Below, piece by piece: positions 32,717 to 43,733 of a stretch of 64,000 bases of DNA. Within the stretch, counting starts at the first letter, position 1, and the number at the start of each line of letters is the position of its first letter. Source of the DNA: Talaromyces rugulosus (Eukaryota > Ascomycota > Eurotiomycetes > Eurotiales > Trichocomaceae); NCBI RefSeq assembly GCF_013368755.1, contig NC_049561.1, positions 1,426,001 to 1,490,000 on the forward strand, in the 5' to 3' direction. Under the pieces are notes generated by a model. That model was not told the DNA's origin, searched no databases, and worked only from the letters and a program-made list of their open reading frames with translations. Both the position numbers and the translations under genes were made by a program.

Positions 32717-34552
32717 TCAAGAGTGATCACTCGGAGGAGCATCGAATCGCCTAGACACCGTCCTCAGCGTCCCAAAAGGCAGCACGTCCTCGATTCTCTT
32801 AGAGTCCGTGAACAGCATCACAAGCCTCTCGATGCCACAACCCCAGCCCCCCGTCGGTGGAAGACCCCATTCCAGAGCTTGCAGGTAACTTTCATCGACC
32901 TCGCCCCATTCATGTGTATGCACATTGTACGCGACCTGGTCTTGGAATTTGCGCCGCTGCTCCCACGGAGAGTTCTCCTCCTCGTATGCATTGACGTATT
33001 CACTTCCTTTTATAAAGAGTTCACAGCGAGCAGCAACTTTCTGGCTGCAAGAGGGATGCACAAAAGACTTGGACAGAGGAGAAAGACATTCTGGCGGGTT
33101 GGTGATGAACGTAGGGTTTTGGCATTGCGGTTCGAGATAAGTGGCGCATAGCTTGTCCATCAATCGTGGAAGAGTAGGGAGGTCTGGCAGGGGAATCGAG
33201 AGCTCGTTAAACAGCGTCTTGATATCTTCTTCTGCTGTTGACGCAGACAGATCCGGCAGGCTGCGGCCGATGGCGGCCTCGATGTCTGGAAGAAAATCTA
33301 TCCGACGGAAAGGAGATGAGAAATCCACGTCTGGATTGGAGATGTCTGATTCTATGCGTTCTTTGTGTTGCTGGACATTTAACGCGAGACCAGACAAGAA
33401 ATCCTCGGTCAATGACATTATGTCTTCGAGATTGGCATACGCCTGGTAAAACTCGCAGGTCATGAATTCCGGGTTATGAGACTTGTCGATACCTGCATTT
33501 TCTGTCAGATCGAACTGCAATAAATAGACTTGACACAAATCGACGTACCTTCATTACGGAAAGACGACCCGATTTCAAACACCTTATCAAACCCGCCGAC
33601 TACGAGCCTTTTCAGCCACAGCTCTGGCGCAATCCTCAAGGAAAGTTGTTTGTCTGGAAACTCGTTGGCCGTCGTCACAAAAGGCCGTGCCGTGGCGCCC
33701 CCAGCTTCGCCTGCGATGATAGGGGTATTCACTTCCATAAAGGCGCGGTCGATGAAGAACTGGCGCACATGCTGTATGATAGCAGATCTGAGCCGCAATA
33801 CGTCCCACGTACGTTTGTCGGCGAGGTATTGGACGTGTCGGGGAAACGCAGAGGTACCATGTTCTTTGGTATCAACAGGAACATCGTGTAAAGTTGGCGA
33901 TAGCATTTTTGGCAGCTCTGTGACTTGTACTGTGAGCTCACCACGACCAGTCCGATGTGGTTGCCCGATTACGGCTATTAAAAAGCAAATACATCATCAG
34001 CATTGAATCACTAAGGATTCCTTGAAGAAGGAAAAACCTACAAAAAGAATCTCCACGACGGAGAAGGCGATAAAACTGTTTGAACTTGGCCGGCGTTATA
34101 TCAGCCAGCTGGCGCAGGTTGCACATGGCTTGTAGTTTGGAGCCATTCTGGATGATATCAAAAAAAATCAACTTGCTTCCAGCAAGCCTATACGATCGTA
34201 TTCTGCCTACATAATATCTAAGTACAGGAAAGAAATAACAAGGACCAGGACGAGGCCGAAACCTACCCTGAACCACAACAGTGTCCTCCACTACTTGATC
34301 TGACTCCAGGTAGTCGTATCGCGAGCGGAAATCCGCTATGTTGATTCTCCCTGGGTGGTTCTCTAGGCGTGGATACGGGTCGGGGACTGCTGCCTGAACT
34401 CCTTGCAAACGACTCGCAAAAGCACTTTGCGGCGTTGACTTTGTGCTACTACATCGGGGAGCACTGCCAGCGACAAAATTGTATACAGGAAGACCGCTCT
34501 TGGGTATCCGAGAGGCAGGTGAATAGCCAGGTAATCTACATCTGAACAACAT
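32717..34552 (-). CDS. msk1: mitochondrial lysyl-tRNA synthetase (class II)
   Basis: Minus-strand exons are 34267-34552, 34042-34206, 33549-33974 and 32717-33492, giving 550 residues. The start chosen (34552) gives a basic, acid-free leader (MLFRCRLPGYSPASRIPKSG) suited to mitochondrial import. An N-terminal anticodon-binding OB fold follows (VVEDTVVVQGRIRSYR, KLIFFDIIQNGS). Class II catalytic motifs are motif 1 (AFMEVNTPIIAGEAGGATARP), motif 2 (VFEIGSSFRNEG with HNPEFMTCEFYQAY) and motif 3 (GWGCGIERLVMLFTD). The order and spacing are those of LysRS, and the presequence with a compact core points to the organellar enzyme (MSK1 in yeast). It charges mitochondrial tRNA-Lys with lysine. Confidence 0.92.
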
Positions 34553-35154
34553 TGTCAGCAAGGAAACAAATAAAAGTTTCTGCATAAAATCATTGAATAA
34601 AGTTGCTCGATTCAGTAGCAAATAGACCCATTGATATCACTGCGTGCAAGAAACTTGCACGCTACATACGCAGCGGTTCTGAAAAGTAGGCAATGTTTCA
34701 TCATAAACGAGGGGAAGGGGATAGATAGGAAATAGGGCAATTAATACTCACTCTACTGACAGTCTGGCCAGCAGACTCCGCGAGGCCCTGTTGGGCGCAA
34801 TCGACAGCATCTGTTGTTGGCCTGGGTGAAGTGTGGTTGACAGGAGGAAGAAGCCGCGGGAGGAGAAGGAAGCCAGAATTTTCAGTGTTCTGGCAGCCGG
34901 TGGTCCAAGCTCCCCCGATCGATTGTTGCCGAACTTCTTCACTTTCTGTCTTGCGACACAACTTCCTGTTCTTGCTATCGCCTCGACAGTGCATCTTTTT
35001 CATCTCAACAAGCCAATTCTCACGACAAGTAAGTCCGATTCAACCGCATCTATGCGAATTACGCGAGTTTGCGAAGCTGACGTTATTATTGAGTAGCTCT
35101 TACCTTTCCGAATCTTCCACCTATACTCCAACTCTTCAACCTCCAACATCCAAA
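34553..35154. other. divergent promoter, lysyl-tRNA synthetase / tim10
   Basis: About 600 bp separating two divergent nuclear genes for mitochondrial proteins. No gene is supported within it. A possible 5' UTR intron of tim10 (donor GTAAGT at 35030) is suggested but its acceptor is not certain. Confidence 0.45.
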
Positions 35155-35518
35155 ATGTCTTTCCTCTTCGGCGGTCGTCCTCAGCTTTCCTCGGAGCAGA
35201 AGATTTCTGCTGCCGAAACAGAAGTCGAGATGGTCTCTGACATGTTCAACCGGTGCGCCAATGGTCCCTGACTCAAACACTAAGCCTGTGGTTTAAGGCT
35301 AACATGGCTATGTCCTCCTCTTCTCTAGTCTCACTCAATCGTGCAACGCCAAATGCATTCCTGCCGACTACCGGGAAGCCGAACTGAACAAGGGCGAGTC
35401 CGTCTGCCTGGACCGCTGCGTCTCCAAGTTTTTCGAGGTCAACATCAAGGTTAGCGAGAAGATGCAAGGCGAGGCTGCCAACAGACAAGGCGGTGGCATG
35501 GGTGGCTTTGGCATGTAA
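35155..35518 (+). CDS. tim10: Tim10, mitochondrial intermembrane-space chaperone
   Basis: Exons are 35155-35252 and 35329-35518, giving 95 residues. The twin CX3C motif of small Tim proteins is visible as CNAKC and CLDRC, flanked by the expected helices ([14 protein letters not shown] and [17 protein letters not shown]). Tim10 with Tim9 forms a hexameric chaperone that escorts hydrophobic inner-membrane carriers across the intermembrane space; the four cysteines form two intramolecular disulfides via Mia40. There is no cleavable presequence, as expected. The short Gly/Met-rich C-terminus (GGGMGGFGM) is as in fungal Tim10. Confidence 0.95.
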
Positions 35519-35938
35519 AGAAAAACACGAAATCTTATTTATTTTCTTCTCGTCTTTTTTTTTTGGATTGGCCTGGAGATTCTGGTTTGAGCCTGCGCGT
35601 CAATCGACCCTATGACTTCGTTGTCTTTTTGTGTCTGACAAGTGGTCACATTCTCTCCACTCTTTTTGGTTTCATATATCATCATTTGCGAGGACTGTTA
35701 GGGTCTAAGCTCACGATCGAAGCTCAGGATCCAAGGGTATAATATGTACAATATTTTAAGTGTGACATCAATGCAATTGCGGTGTTTTGAATAGACCATA
35801 TACGGGCAATTACGGATCCAGTCTGTAGGAGTATTTCAATAAAAGACATGCAGGCTAATGAGATTATGTGCTATGCAATGCAATTCATCAATCTATATAC
35901 AGGAAAGGATATAAACTCCAGTGTGATGCCAAATGCCG
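35519..35938. other. intergenic, convergent 3' ends
   Basis: About 420 bp between tim10 (plus) and the STB6-like gene (minus). It holds 3' UTRs; nothing else is seen. Confidence 0.4.
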
Positions 35939-38523
35939 CTAGATATACATATGACCAAACTTCCTGCCAAACCAGGAAGACCAGGACGTGTCATTCATTC
36001 GCTCCCCCTTGACCAAGTCCTTGATGCGCCCCTCGATCTCGGAAACATTGCGCTCAAAGTCTTGCAGGCCGTCTTCGACATCTTCGACTTTGGACTCGAG
36101 AACATTCAGCTCGTAGTCGAGTTTGGCGCCTAGCAGCTCGACCTTTTTGACTTCCTCGGTCATGCGCGAGCTTTCGTCGTCGAGTAGCTGGTTGATGCGT
36201 TCGCGCAGTACTCGAGCTTCTTCGAGATGTTCTGGATAAAGATAGCTTAGCTCGCCCTGTAAAGTAGTACCGGTTTGGTGCATGCGCTCAACCGAAGCAA
36301 CTTGCTCTTCTACCCACGGTACCGTTTTCGAAGTCAGTTCCAAAACTCGGGAATTAAAAATCTGTGCATCTGACAGTAAGACATTTTCTCGAAGGAGGGC
36401 TTGCTCCAGATTCGAGGTCGTCTTATCGTCAGAAGCAGATTTCATAATTTTGAAACCCTCCCAGACAAGGACAACTTCTTCCACCGTGCTAAAGGACAAA
36501 TGACGAGGCCATCGACTCCCGCGTGATGATATAGGGGCGCCAAGTATCTCGTCAGGGAAACTCTGCGACCGGCGAAGACTTTTAAATGCCAGGCCATCGG
36601 GGATATCGTTGTTGCTACCAGCGTCTGTTGACCGTGTTTTTGCTAGTTCTAGGTCGTTCTCGCTCTCTTCGTGGACTGTTTCTGGGCGCCCATTCTGAGG
36701 TCGACCAGGTGGTTCCAGTGCCTCCTCTGGAAGAGATTCTGTTTGAATGTGTATTTCGGGGGGATCTGGTGTTAACTTTTGCGACTGTGATGCTGGCGAC
36801 GACGTTTCGATCTTGTACATAGGCAGGTCGGGATTGTCGAGGGAAGAATCAACACTACCCGAAGCCATAGGCCTGGCTTCTAGGCTAAGTCTTGCAACAC
36901 CTTGGTCAGGTTCGCTCTCCCCGCCGCTGTTGTACGCGTCCGCGTCAATGCTGTTTTCTTCTTTACTGGGTTTGTAACGATTGTGTCCTTGTTGGTGATG
37001 AGAGCGAAGCCCTGGGAGGCCAACAGCATCTTTAAACCTTCCAAAACCGGCACGAGCATCTGATACTTTCTCTGTGAGACTTCGTGAAACAATTCGTCCC
37101 AAGTTCTGGTCTTTGTCTTCTATTCCCAAGGTAGAATCGTGGACCCTTCTATCGCTGTCTTGATCCTGGGTGACTCGGTCGACGGCCAAGTCAGAGTCGT
37201 TGTGTCGTTTCCACACATAGCCGCCATGGTCATCCTTGGTAAAAACAAGATCGTCTGTCCTGGAAGCGGTCTCGAGGTCGTAACTAAATCCGCTCTTATA
37301 AGGCTTGCCCTGCCATAACCATCGAGCCCTCTCGCCAGTGGCCAACTGCGCAAAACGTTCCAGATCTAGTGTCTCGATATCGGAAATAGTACCCCTATCG
37401 CGTCCCACCATGCCCATGACCATCTCGCCTCCTTTGCCGCTAAGTTCAGCGACAGTTGACTTCACAGCACCTGTCCAGCGTTCAGAATTTGTTGACTTTT
37501 GACTTGCCCGGTGAAGTCGGTCAAGAGTGTTGCGATCTAATCGCCGCGTACGTTCCAGTTTCTGTGACTTTTGAAAGTGGCTGATTCCGCGTTTCAAACC
37601 CGACACATCAAAGACATCTTTGGGAACCGGGGCTCCGACAGCATTCAGTCGATGCCGTGCTCCCATCAACGCGCCAAGGATTGCCGCAACTGTTGTAGCT
37701 CCAAGGATCCCGTCGCTAGGCTCTATATTATAGAGGTCGGTGCCGATATCTGCCCACCAGTCGCCTATAGCCTTTTCCGTGACATCACATAGCAGGCCAT
37801 CAACGTACTCTGGGGCAAGTTTGTCAAAAATAGTGAGCGCAATCTGGCATTGTTTCACCAGTTCGATGACCGCTGCGTAAAGAGGAACGCGCTCGCTTGC
37901 CCGGTACAACTGATAAAACTTTGTTTCAACGACAGGTGTGACGGGTGTTGAAGTTTTAATCCCGCTCGGCCGGCACATCCTAGCCTCTTCAAATTCTCGT
38001 TCACTATGTAGTCCTCCCGGTGCTTTCTCACATCTCCGTCCGGAATCGCAATGACGGTGAGTGCAGAAGGGAAAGCGCTCAGATTTGTGACCATCAAGGT
38101 TCCTAGTGGTGTCTCTCGGGATGCCGCGTGGTATTGTTGCACGGCACTAAAATATAATTTAAGGCGGGGCGACCAACTATCCCTATCTGTAGGAACACTC
38201 AATACTCCGACGGTTATTCTGTGCGAAGGGTCGCCGGTATAGGTGCAAATGATTAGAGTCGGGTGGGTGCGCGAGCACGCCCATTGCTCGACAATATAGA
38301 TCTCGTATCCTTGTAGACGCGTGCGACGATGCAGAACTGTAGTGGATGGGTCCTCTTCCAAATATAGTAGCGCGACGGGGTCGGCCAAGACAATTCTTTG
38401 GTGTTTTTTGCCATCCATGTGCTCGTCCATGCTCGGTGCCTGACGACTATGGCTGCCGCGTTTCGACCCTGACGCGGGTTGGCCAAACGGTGTATCCGTA
38501 TGTTCAGTGGAGGCGGTCGACAT
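35939..38523 (-). pseudogene. STB6/STB2-like protein gene with a frame break
   Basis: Translation starts at 38523 and reads conserved STB6-like sequence (RIVLADPVALLYLEEDPS, YIVEQWACSRTHPT, DYIVNENLKRLGCAGRAGLK) to about 37950. The frame then runs into unrelated residues and stops at 37855. From about 37930 the conserved sequence continues in another frame (TKFYQLYRASERVPLY, then DVFDVSGLKRGI) and stays open for over 650 codons to 35939. No plausible intron bridges the frames, which overlap within about 30 bases. The shift equals loss of one base (or gain of two). Yeast Stb2/Stb6 associate with the Sin3 corepressor. The C-terminal part is Ser/Asp-rich, then coiled coil (residues after TVPWVEEQVASVERM). 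This may be a sequencing error in an intact gene of about 850 residues, a recent null allele, or recoding. Confidence 0.7.
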
Positions 38524-39264
38524 TTTCGAGAGGGTGTTCCATCAACGGATAATGGCTAAGTGTATCGTCTTTGTAGACGATGCCATTCGCGTGTTGTTCT
38601 AAACGTCGTATCCAGTCGGGCCCCTAGGACAGATACCAAATGCGGAGACTGACGGGTCATACCTAAGGGAGAAAGTGAACAAGCTCTGCATGATATCAAA
38701 AAACTCGGTTATCGGCCATGGTCCCTGGCAAGCGCGATCTTCAACCAGACTTTGGGGTTGATGTCGTGAAACAGGAGCAACGGTGGGACAACGTATCGGG
38801 CAGGCGGTGAGATGACGCCCATGGCAAGCACGACGACGTCACCTCGTTGCATGCGCATTGAGCCCACGTCGACCCCTCCATATCGGAGAGAATCTCGAAT
38901 TGCAGCTGGGCCGCTTGATCAGAGCTCTTTTTAGAGCGCATTCGCCATTTGTCCTATTCAGAGAATCCAGCACAAGCATTCCTTCCTCTGAAAAAGCAAC
39001 TGTCAGGCGCGGATACGGACGGTACAGCAGGAGCCGACCCGCCGACCCGCCGACCAGCCAATCAGCACTCGCAGCGGGCACGCCAAGACGGGCCGTAGCC
39101 AATAGTGTGGCCGCATGTGGGCCTGGGGCCTCGTGACCGCCACCTTCCTCATGCTATACTGGGCTTCCTTCTTTCCTCCTCAACCTCACCAACACATGGA
39201 CGCTCCCACAACCACGCCGTCTTGCCTCTCAGCAGAACCCAGTCGCCGCCGCTTCGCCCGGTAG
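38524..39264. other. divergent promoter, STB6-like / rmd5
   Basis: No gene is supported. Two CCAAT boxes lie at 39058-39062 and 39099-39103, and a GCCGACCC-type short tandem lies at 39033-39055. These probably drive rmd5 at 39265. Confidence 0.45.
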
Positions 39265-40711
39265 ATGATGGATCTTCTCCAGAAAGAGCATGAGCGGGTC
39301 TGGAAGCGCTTGAAGACCGGAAAAACTATCAGCGATGTGCAGTCCACGATCGATTTGCTGCAGGAGGCTCGGAATACCATTGCTGCCGGTAGGGAGACTA
39401 TTTGGATGCTTCTTGGCATGATGTGAAATGTATTCTGACAGTTCAATTCTCCCAGACCCGGCAAAGGCCTCAATCACACTCGCCAAGCTCCAGAACCCCG
39501 TCAAATCATCATTCGATACCACCAACGACAGTCTAAAAGAGGCTCACAGTAGCCTCAACAAATATACAAAAGCGTTAGACAAGGTAATTTACCACGGCCA
39601 GTTGGGGTTTAATCGAAAGAAGTCCGCTCATAAGCCGGTTTAGCTGTTCAAAGATCGACCTCTCCCAAGCACCGAATATGACGCTTTATCATCTTCTCCG
39701 GGCCTCGTCAATAGAGCGATAGCTATGCATTTGATGCGCGAAGGCCAGTTCTCCGTTGCCTCGACTTTTCTCAACGAAACCGCACAGGACAAAACGCCAG
39801 CCCAGCCGGGATACGAAGCTTCGAGTAGTGCCAGCGACGAGAGCAATCTCGCACTTTCTTTTGATCGGATCAAATCGGGCGAAATTCAAGAACAATTTAC
39901 TACAATGTATCATATCCTTCAGGAACTCAATGAAAACGCAAACCTACTTCCAGCAATTCACTGGGCGAGAGATAACCGAACAATGCTCGAGGCCAGAGGA
40001 AGCAACCTGGAATTCGATCTTTGCAGGCTCCGGTTTGTCTGGTTGTTTCATGGGGGTAATGAGCCTCAAACCCCCATGCCTGTCCGGCGGCAGGCTGCTC
40101 TGGAATACGCCCGCCAAGAATTCTCCAACTTTATGCCACGACACCTGCGCGAAATACAGCAACTGATGGGCGCCATGGCCTTTACTCCAAACCTGGAGGC
40201 CTCCCCATACAGACATTTATTCAATAGCCGGACATCCTGGTCGGACGTCGCCCAGTCGTTTACAAAGGAATTTTGTTCGCTACTTGGTCTCTCTGCAGAC
40301 TCTCCTCTCTATATCGCTGCCACTGCTGGCGCCATTGCTCTCCCGACTCTTTTGAAGCTACAAACAATAATGAAGGCAAAGAGAACCGAGTGGACAACGC
40401 AAGACGAGTTACCGGTATGTTCTTTTTCTCTTTTTTTTTTTTTTTTTTTCAAATCTTTTTACACGACATATTCTAATTATTTAATCGCGCAGGTTGAAAT
40501 ACCGCTACCCAGCTCGTATCTGTTCCACTCCATTTTCGTCTGCCCCGTCTCTAAGGAACAGACCACGGATCAAAACCCTCCAATGATGATGCCCTGCGGC
40601 CATGTCATTGCACAGGAATCTCTACAGCGGATCAGCAAAGGCAACAAATTCAAATGCCCTTACTGTCCCAACGAGAGCCATCCCCGAGACGCTCAAAAAG
40701 TATTCTTATAA
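39265..40711 (+). CDS. rmd5: Rmd5/Gid2, RING subunit of the GID/CTLH E3 ubiquitin ligase
   Basis: Exons are 39265-39388, 39456-39583, 39644-40414 and 40493-40711, giving 413 residues. Tandem ATGs open the gene; the second (39268) is nearly equally likely. The N-terminus (VQSTIDLLQEARNTIAADP, ASITLAKLQNPVKSSFD) and the LisH-CTLH region (AIAMHLMREGQFSVASTF, SGEIQEQFTTMYHILQEL) match Rmd5. It ends in the degenerate RING of this family (VCPVSKEQTT, MMMPCGHVI, KCPYCPNE). With Fyv10/Gid9 it forms the catalytic heterodimer of the GID complex, which marks gluconeogenic enzymes for degradation when glucose returns. Intron 3 has a long poly-T tract. Identification is firm. Confidence 0.94.
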
Positions 40712-41682
40712 TCGTACTTTTCTCGATTTTCTATCTGCTCGAAGACGACCTACGCTGGCGTCAGGTTGGGCTTGGGCCGCATGACTAATGACTGGAGCAA
40801 TGGCGTTTGGTCTCTCAGGTACTACTAGCACGTAGATATAGGGACATTTAGTTATCTATTCATTTATCATAGTTATTTACCTTTTTTGATTTGCACTTTC
40901 CAGCCGGTTAGAGTCGTAAATGGCAAATACCCCGGTCTCTTAGCGAGAGACGATCGCTTGTGATAGTTTCAGCAGCGCCCAGACTAGTGACTAGGATGCT
41001 CCTTGTTCCGCATTGTTGGAACGAACTAATTAGGCCACAAGCCAAGGGACCCCAGGCTCAGAAGAGCCCGAACTGTAACTCGCTGCGAATTCGCATGTGA
41101 CCAGGTACGCCATGCAGACTGTAGGTGCATATGCAATGACAACGCTGGTCTTCAGTCTCGTAGAGAATAAAACCCTAACCCTTCCGGCCCGTAGAACAGG
41201 TATCATCCCTATCTTTGGGCAGTCAGCCCTTTCTCCACTGGGGCGCAACCAGGCCAGGCACTAGCTGCAGCTTGACTCATCGACTCATGCCCATCATTTC
41301 TCAGTCCGTCCCAAAATGCCGAATCCTGGCTTATCCCTGGTCTGCTGCGACCACTCTTAATGGCCGCACGTGACTTCGTGTCAATTTGGCGTTCGGCTCG
41401 ACGCGTTTGCCCGCAGCCTGGGCGTTTCGCCCATCTTTTTGCGCTGGCGAGGCGTATGAATGATGCCTGAGAGCTCGGGAATTAGTCTTTTTTTTTCTCT
41501 TTGTCTGTACTTAAAAGCTCTGCTTGCCTTTTTTTTTCCGACGGCACCGCCATGTCATCCCCTGCCATCGATTGCTGGAGCCAGCGGCCTCAACATTCAA
41601 CGTCAACGGAAAATTCTCCTGTATTTTTACGTCCCTGTACCTGAAAACGGTATAAAATCGTATACGTCACTGTTCCGGTACA
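40712..41682. other. intergenic and leader of the BTB gene
   Basis: About 970 bp. No gene is supported. A 30-codon upstream open frame starts at 41551 and stops at 41643, 40 bp before the chosen start of the BTB gene; it may reduce its translation. Confidence 0.45.
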
Positions 41683-42704
41683 ATGTTTGCGAGAAAGACA
41701 CCTTACGGTCGCTCGGAGAGCTTCTCCGACAAGCAGCAGGCGAAGAAATCAATGTCCCGCAGCATGAAGCGATCTTTCAAAGAGCACTCTATTAGTTCTC
41801 GAGGTATCCGACGAGAAAAGAAGCATGAGAGATCGTCTACCGAGTGGTAAGTATTCTTATTCTATCCAAAAGAAAAGGAATTTCTCCATCTGATACCATG
41901 CAATCAACAGTGACCACCCTTCTTCGGCCATCATCACCATCTCCGTAGGCAAAGAACAACGATTATTCGCCGCGCATGAACATGTATTGCGGACATCGCC
42001 TTTCTTTGCTGCTCGCTGTCGTGGCCAGTTCCTCGAACCTCATAACAAGCTGATCAGTCTGCCCGATGAGCAGCCGGAGATACTCTCCTGCATATTGGAA
42101 TATCTCTACAAGGGAGACTACTATCCTCGACTGGCGCATAATAAACGCCATGATACTTGGGAGATTGAGGACAATGGCATGGATATTGATGGGGAGGCGA
42201 AGCAAGCTTCCCTACTAGTATACGACGCCGACGGCTCTGTGATCCTAAAGGACACTGCCGTATAGTAAGCTTTTCACCTACTTTTCTACTCCATCTGTCA
42301 GCCACTAATAATTACCTTTCTTAGCTGCGCTGCCGAGAGATACAACCTACCAGACCTAAAACGACTAGCCCTTCGCAAGCAAGGCTTACAATCTGGAATC
42401 CACTGTAGCACTATCCTTTCCAGCGCTCGGTACGCCTATGCCAACACGCCAGACTCCGAGTCCAAACTACGCGCGCACTACCTAGCTTTGATTATCCGAA
42501 GCAGATCTACTTTTAAGCGCAGCGGCACGATGCAGATGGAAATGGAGAAAGGTGGAAAGCTATTTTTTGACCTTTTTGTGGCGATGTGTAACCACATGGT
42601 ATGAAGCAAAGTTCCCCGTCGTTGTATCCTTTTTTTTCTGAAGTAATTAACAAATGGTCTAGGACGATCTTAATGCTTCGCCGACGTCGAAGGGGTGGTG
42701 GTAG
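41683..42704 (+). CDS. BTB/POZ-domain protein
   Basis: Exons are 41683-41846, 41911-42264, 42325-42598 and 42663-42704, giving 277 residues. The first ~55 residues are basic and polar (RKTPYGRSESFSDKQQAKK, RREKKHERSS). The BTB domain spans about residues 56-180: AIITISVGKEQRLFAAHEHVL, SPFFAARC, LPDEQPEILSCILEYLYKGDYYP, then after an acidic insertion, VYCAAERYNLPDLKRLAL. If the last intron were retained, translation would stop after one extra codon; splicing adds DDLNASPTSKGWW. Fungal single-BTB proteins of this type are numerous and mostly uncharacterised; some act as Cul3 adaptors. The function here is unknown. Confidence 0.78.
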
Positions 42705-43733
42705 TAGGGAGCCTAATCCCAACAGCCCAATTGCCCTGACCAAATATTTTCGGTCTGTTTTCGCTGGATGAATCATATTTCTCTTTGTTTTAATATCTCC
42801 GCTCCGTGCTGGCCTAGCATCGGTCTTTTTTTTTTTTCAACGACCAACATACCTCTCAGTCCAGGATGTTCAGAACTAATTTGTACGAAAGCCGGTGAAG
42901 CTGTATTTATAAGGGTCTTTCTGGTTTCTTTATTGTCTTTCTTTTTTCGGCTGTATTTTTTTTTTTTTACGGGATTAATTTGGATAATTGGGATGGGATG
43001 GGATATTATTTTGGGGCAAATTGCAGAGCAAGAGACAGGTAGTTCTCCTCTTACGAATTTTCGGGTTATTCATTTATTTCCTTTCATGGTAATTTGCAAT
43101 TATGTGTGTAATTTGTCTAAGAATCAATAAGCTATAAGCTTGCATAGCATATTAAGCTTCGTTTGTATCATATAAACTAGATAATCAGTGCTAGTTTCCA
43201 AGGCTAGCTCAAACAAGGGTGTAGCCCGGGGGAAACCCTAGTGAGCATGCACATTAGGGACGAGTAGTGGATGGGTGAGTCCAACATTGATTGGCATGGT
43301 TTTGTTGCTAATTGGTTGTTGAAATGAGTCACCAATAAATGAAAACCTTGGCTGGTTAGGCATAGGCAACAAGCAGCGAACGTGGTCGACACTATATCAA
43401 AGCTCGGGCCAGTAATAACATTTCGGGTCTGGAAATTGCTGGTTAACTAGACACGTATCTTGTGTTAATTTCGGGTTCATTGCTCAGTGGTGGCCAGAGG
43501 CCATTGTAATTTTTAACAATCGAATAAATGATAGATCACGATGGCGTGTGTCATGGATTTTTCAGACATCTATGCTGCCGGGCGTGTATCCGATTCTGAC
43601 TTGATCCCCGATATTGCAGGACACATGTTGCTCATGACTCATCAGCAGGGAAGTTAATAATAGCTTTGTGAATAGTCACTATGTCAAATCACCCGTGGCT
43701 TCACCCGGGTTCATTAGATTTGAGTCCGGTCAA
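42705..43733. other. intergenic, convergent 3' ends
   Basis: About 1 kb between the BTB gene (plus) and the CSN12 homologue (minus). Poly-T tracts occur at 42825-42840 and 42955-42970. No gene is supported. Confidence 0.45.

Noticed and set aside
37951..37962. Programmed -1 frameshift at TTAAAAC in the STB6-like gene
   Set aside because: The heptamer is not in the X-XXY-YYZ phase of the incoming frame and no obvious downstream stem was seen; kept only as a remote alternative.
37925..37978. An intron explaining the STB6-like frame switch
   Set aside because: The frames overlap within about 30 bases and no GT-AG pair of viable intron size joins conserved residues on both sides.
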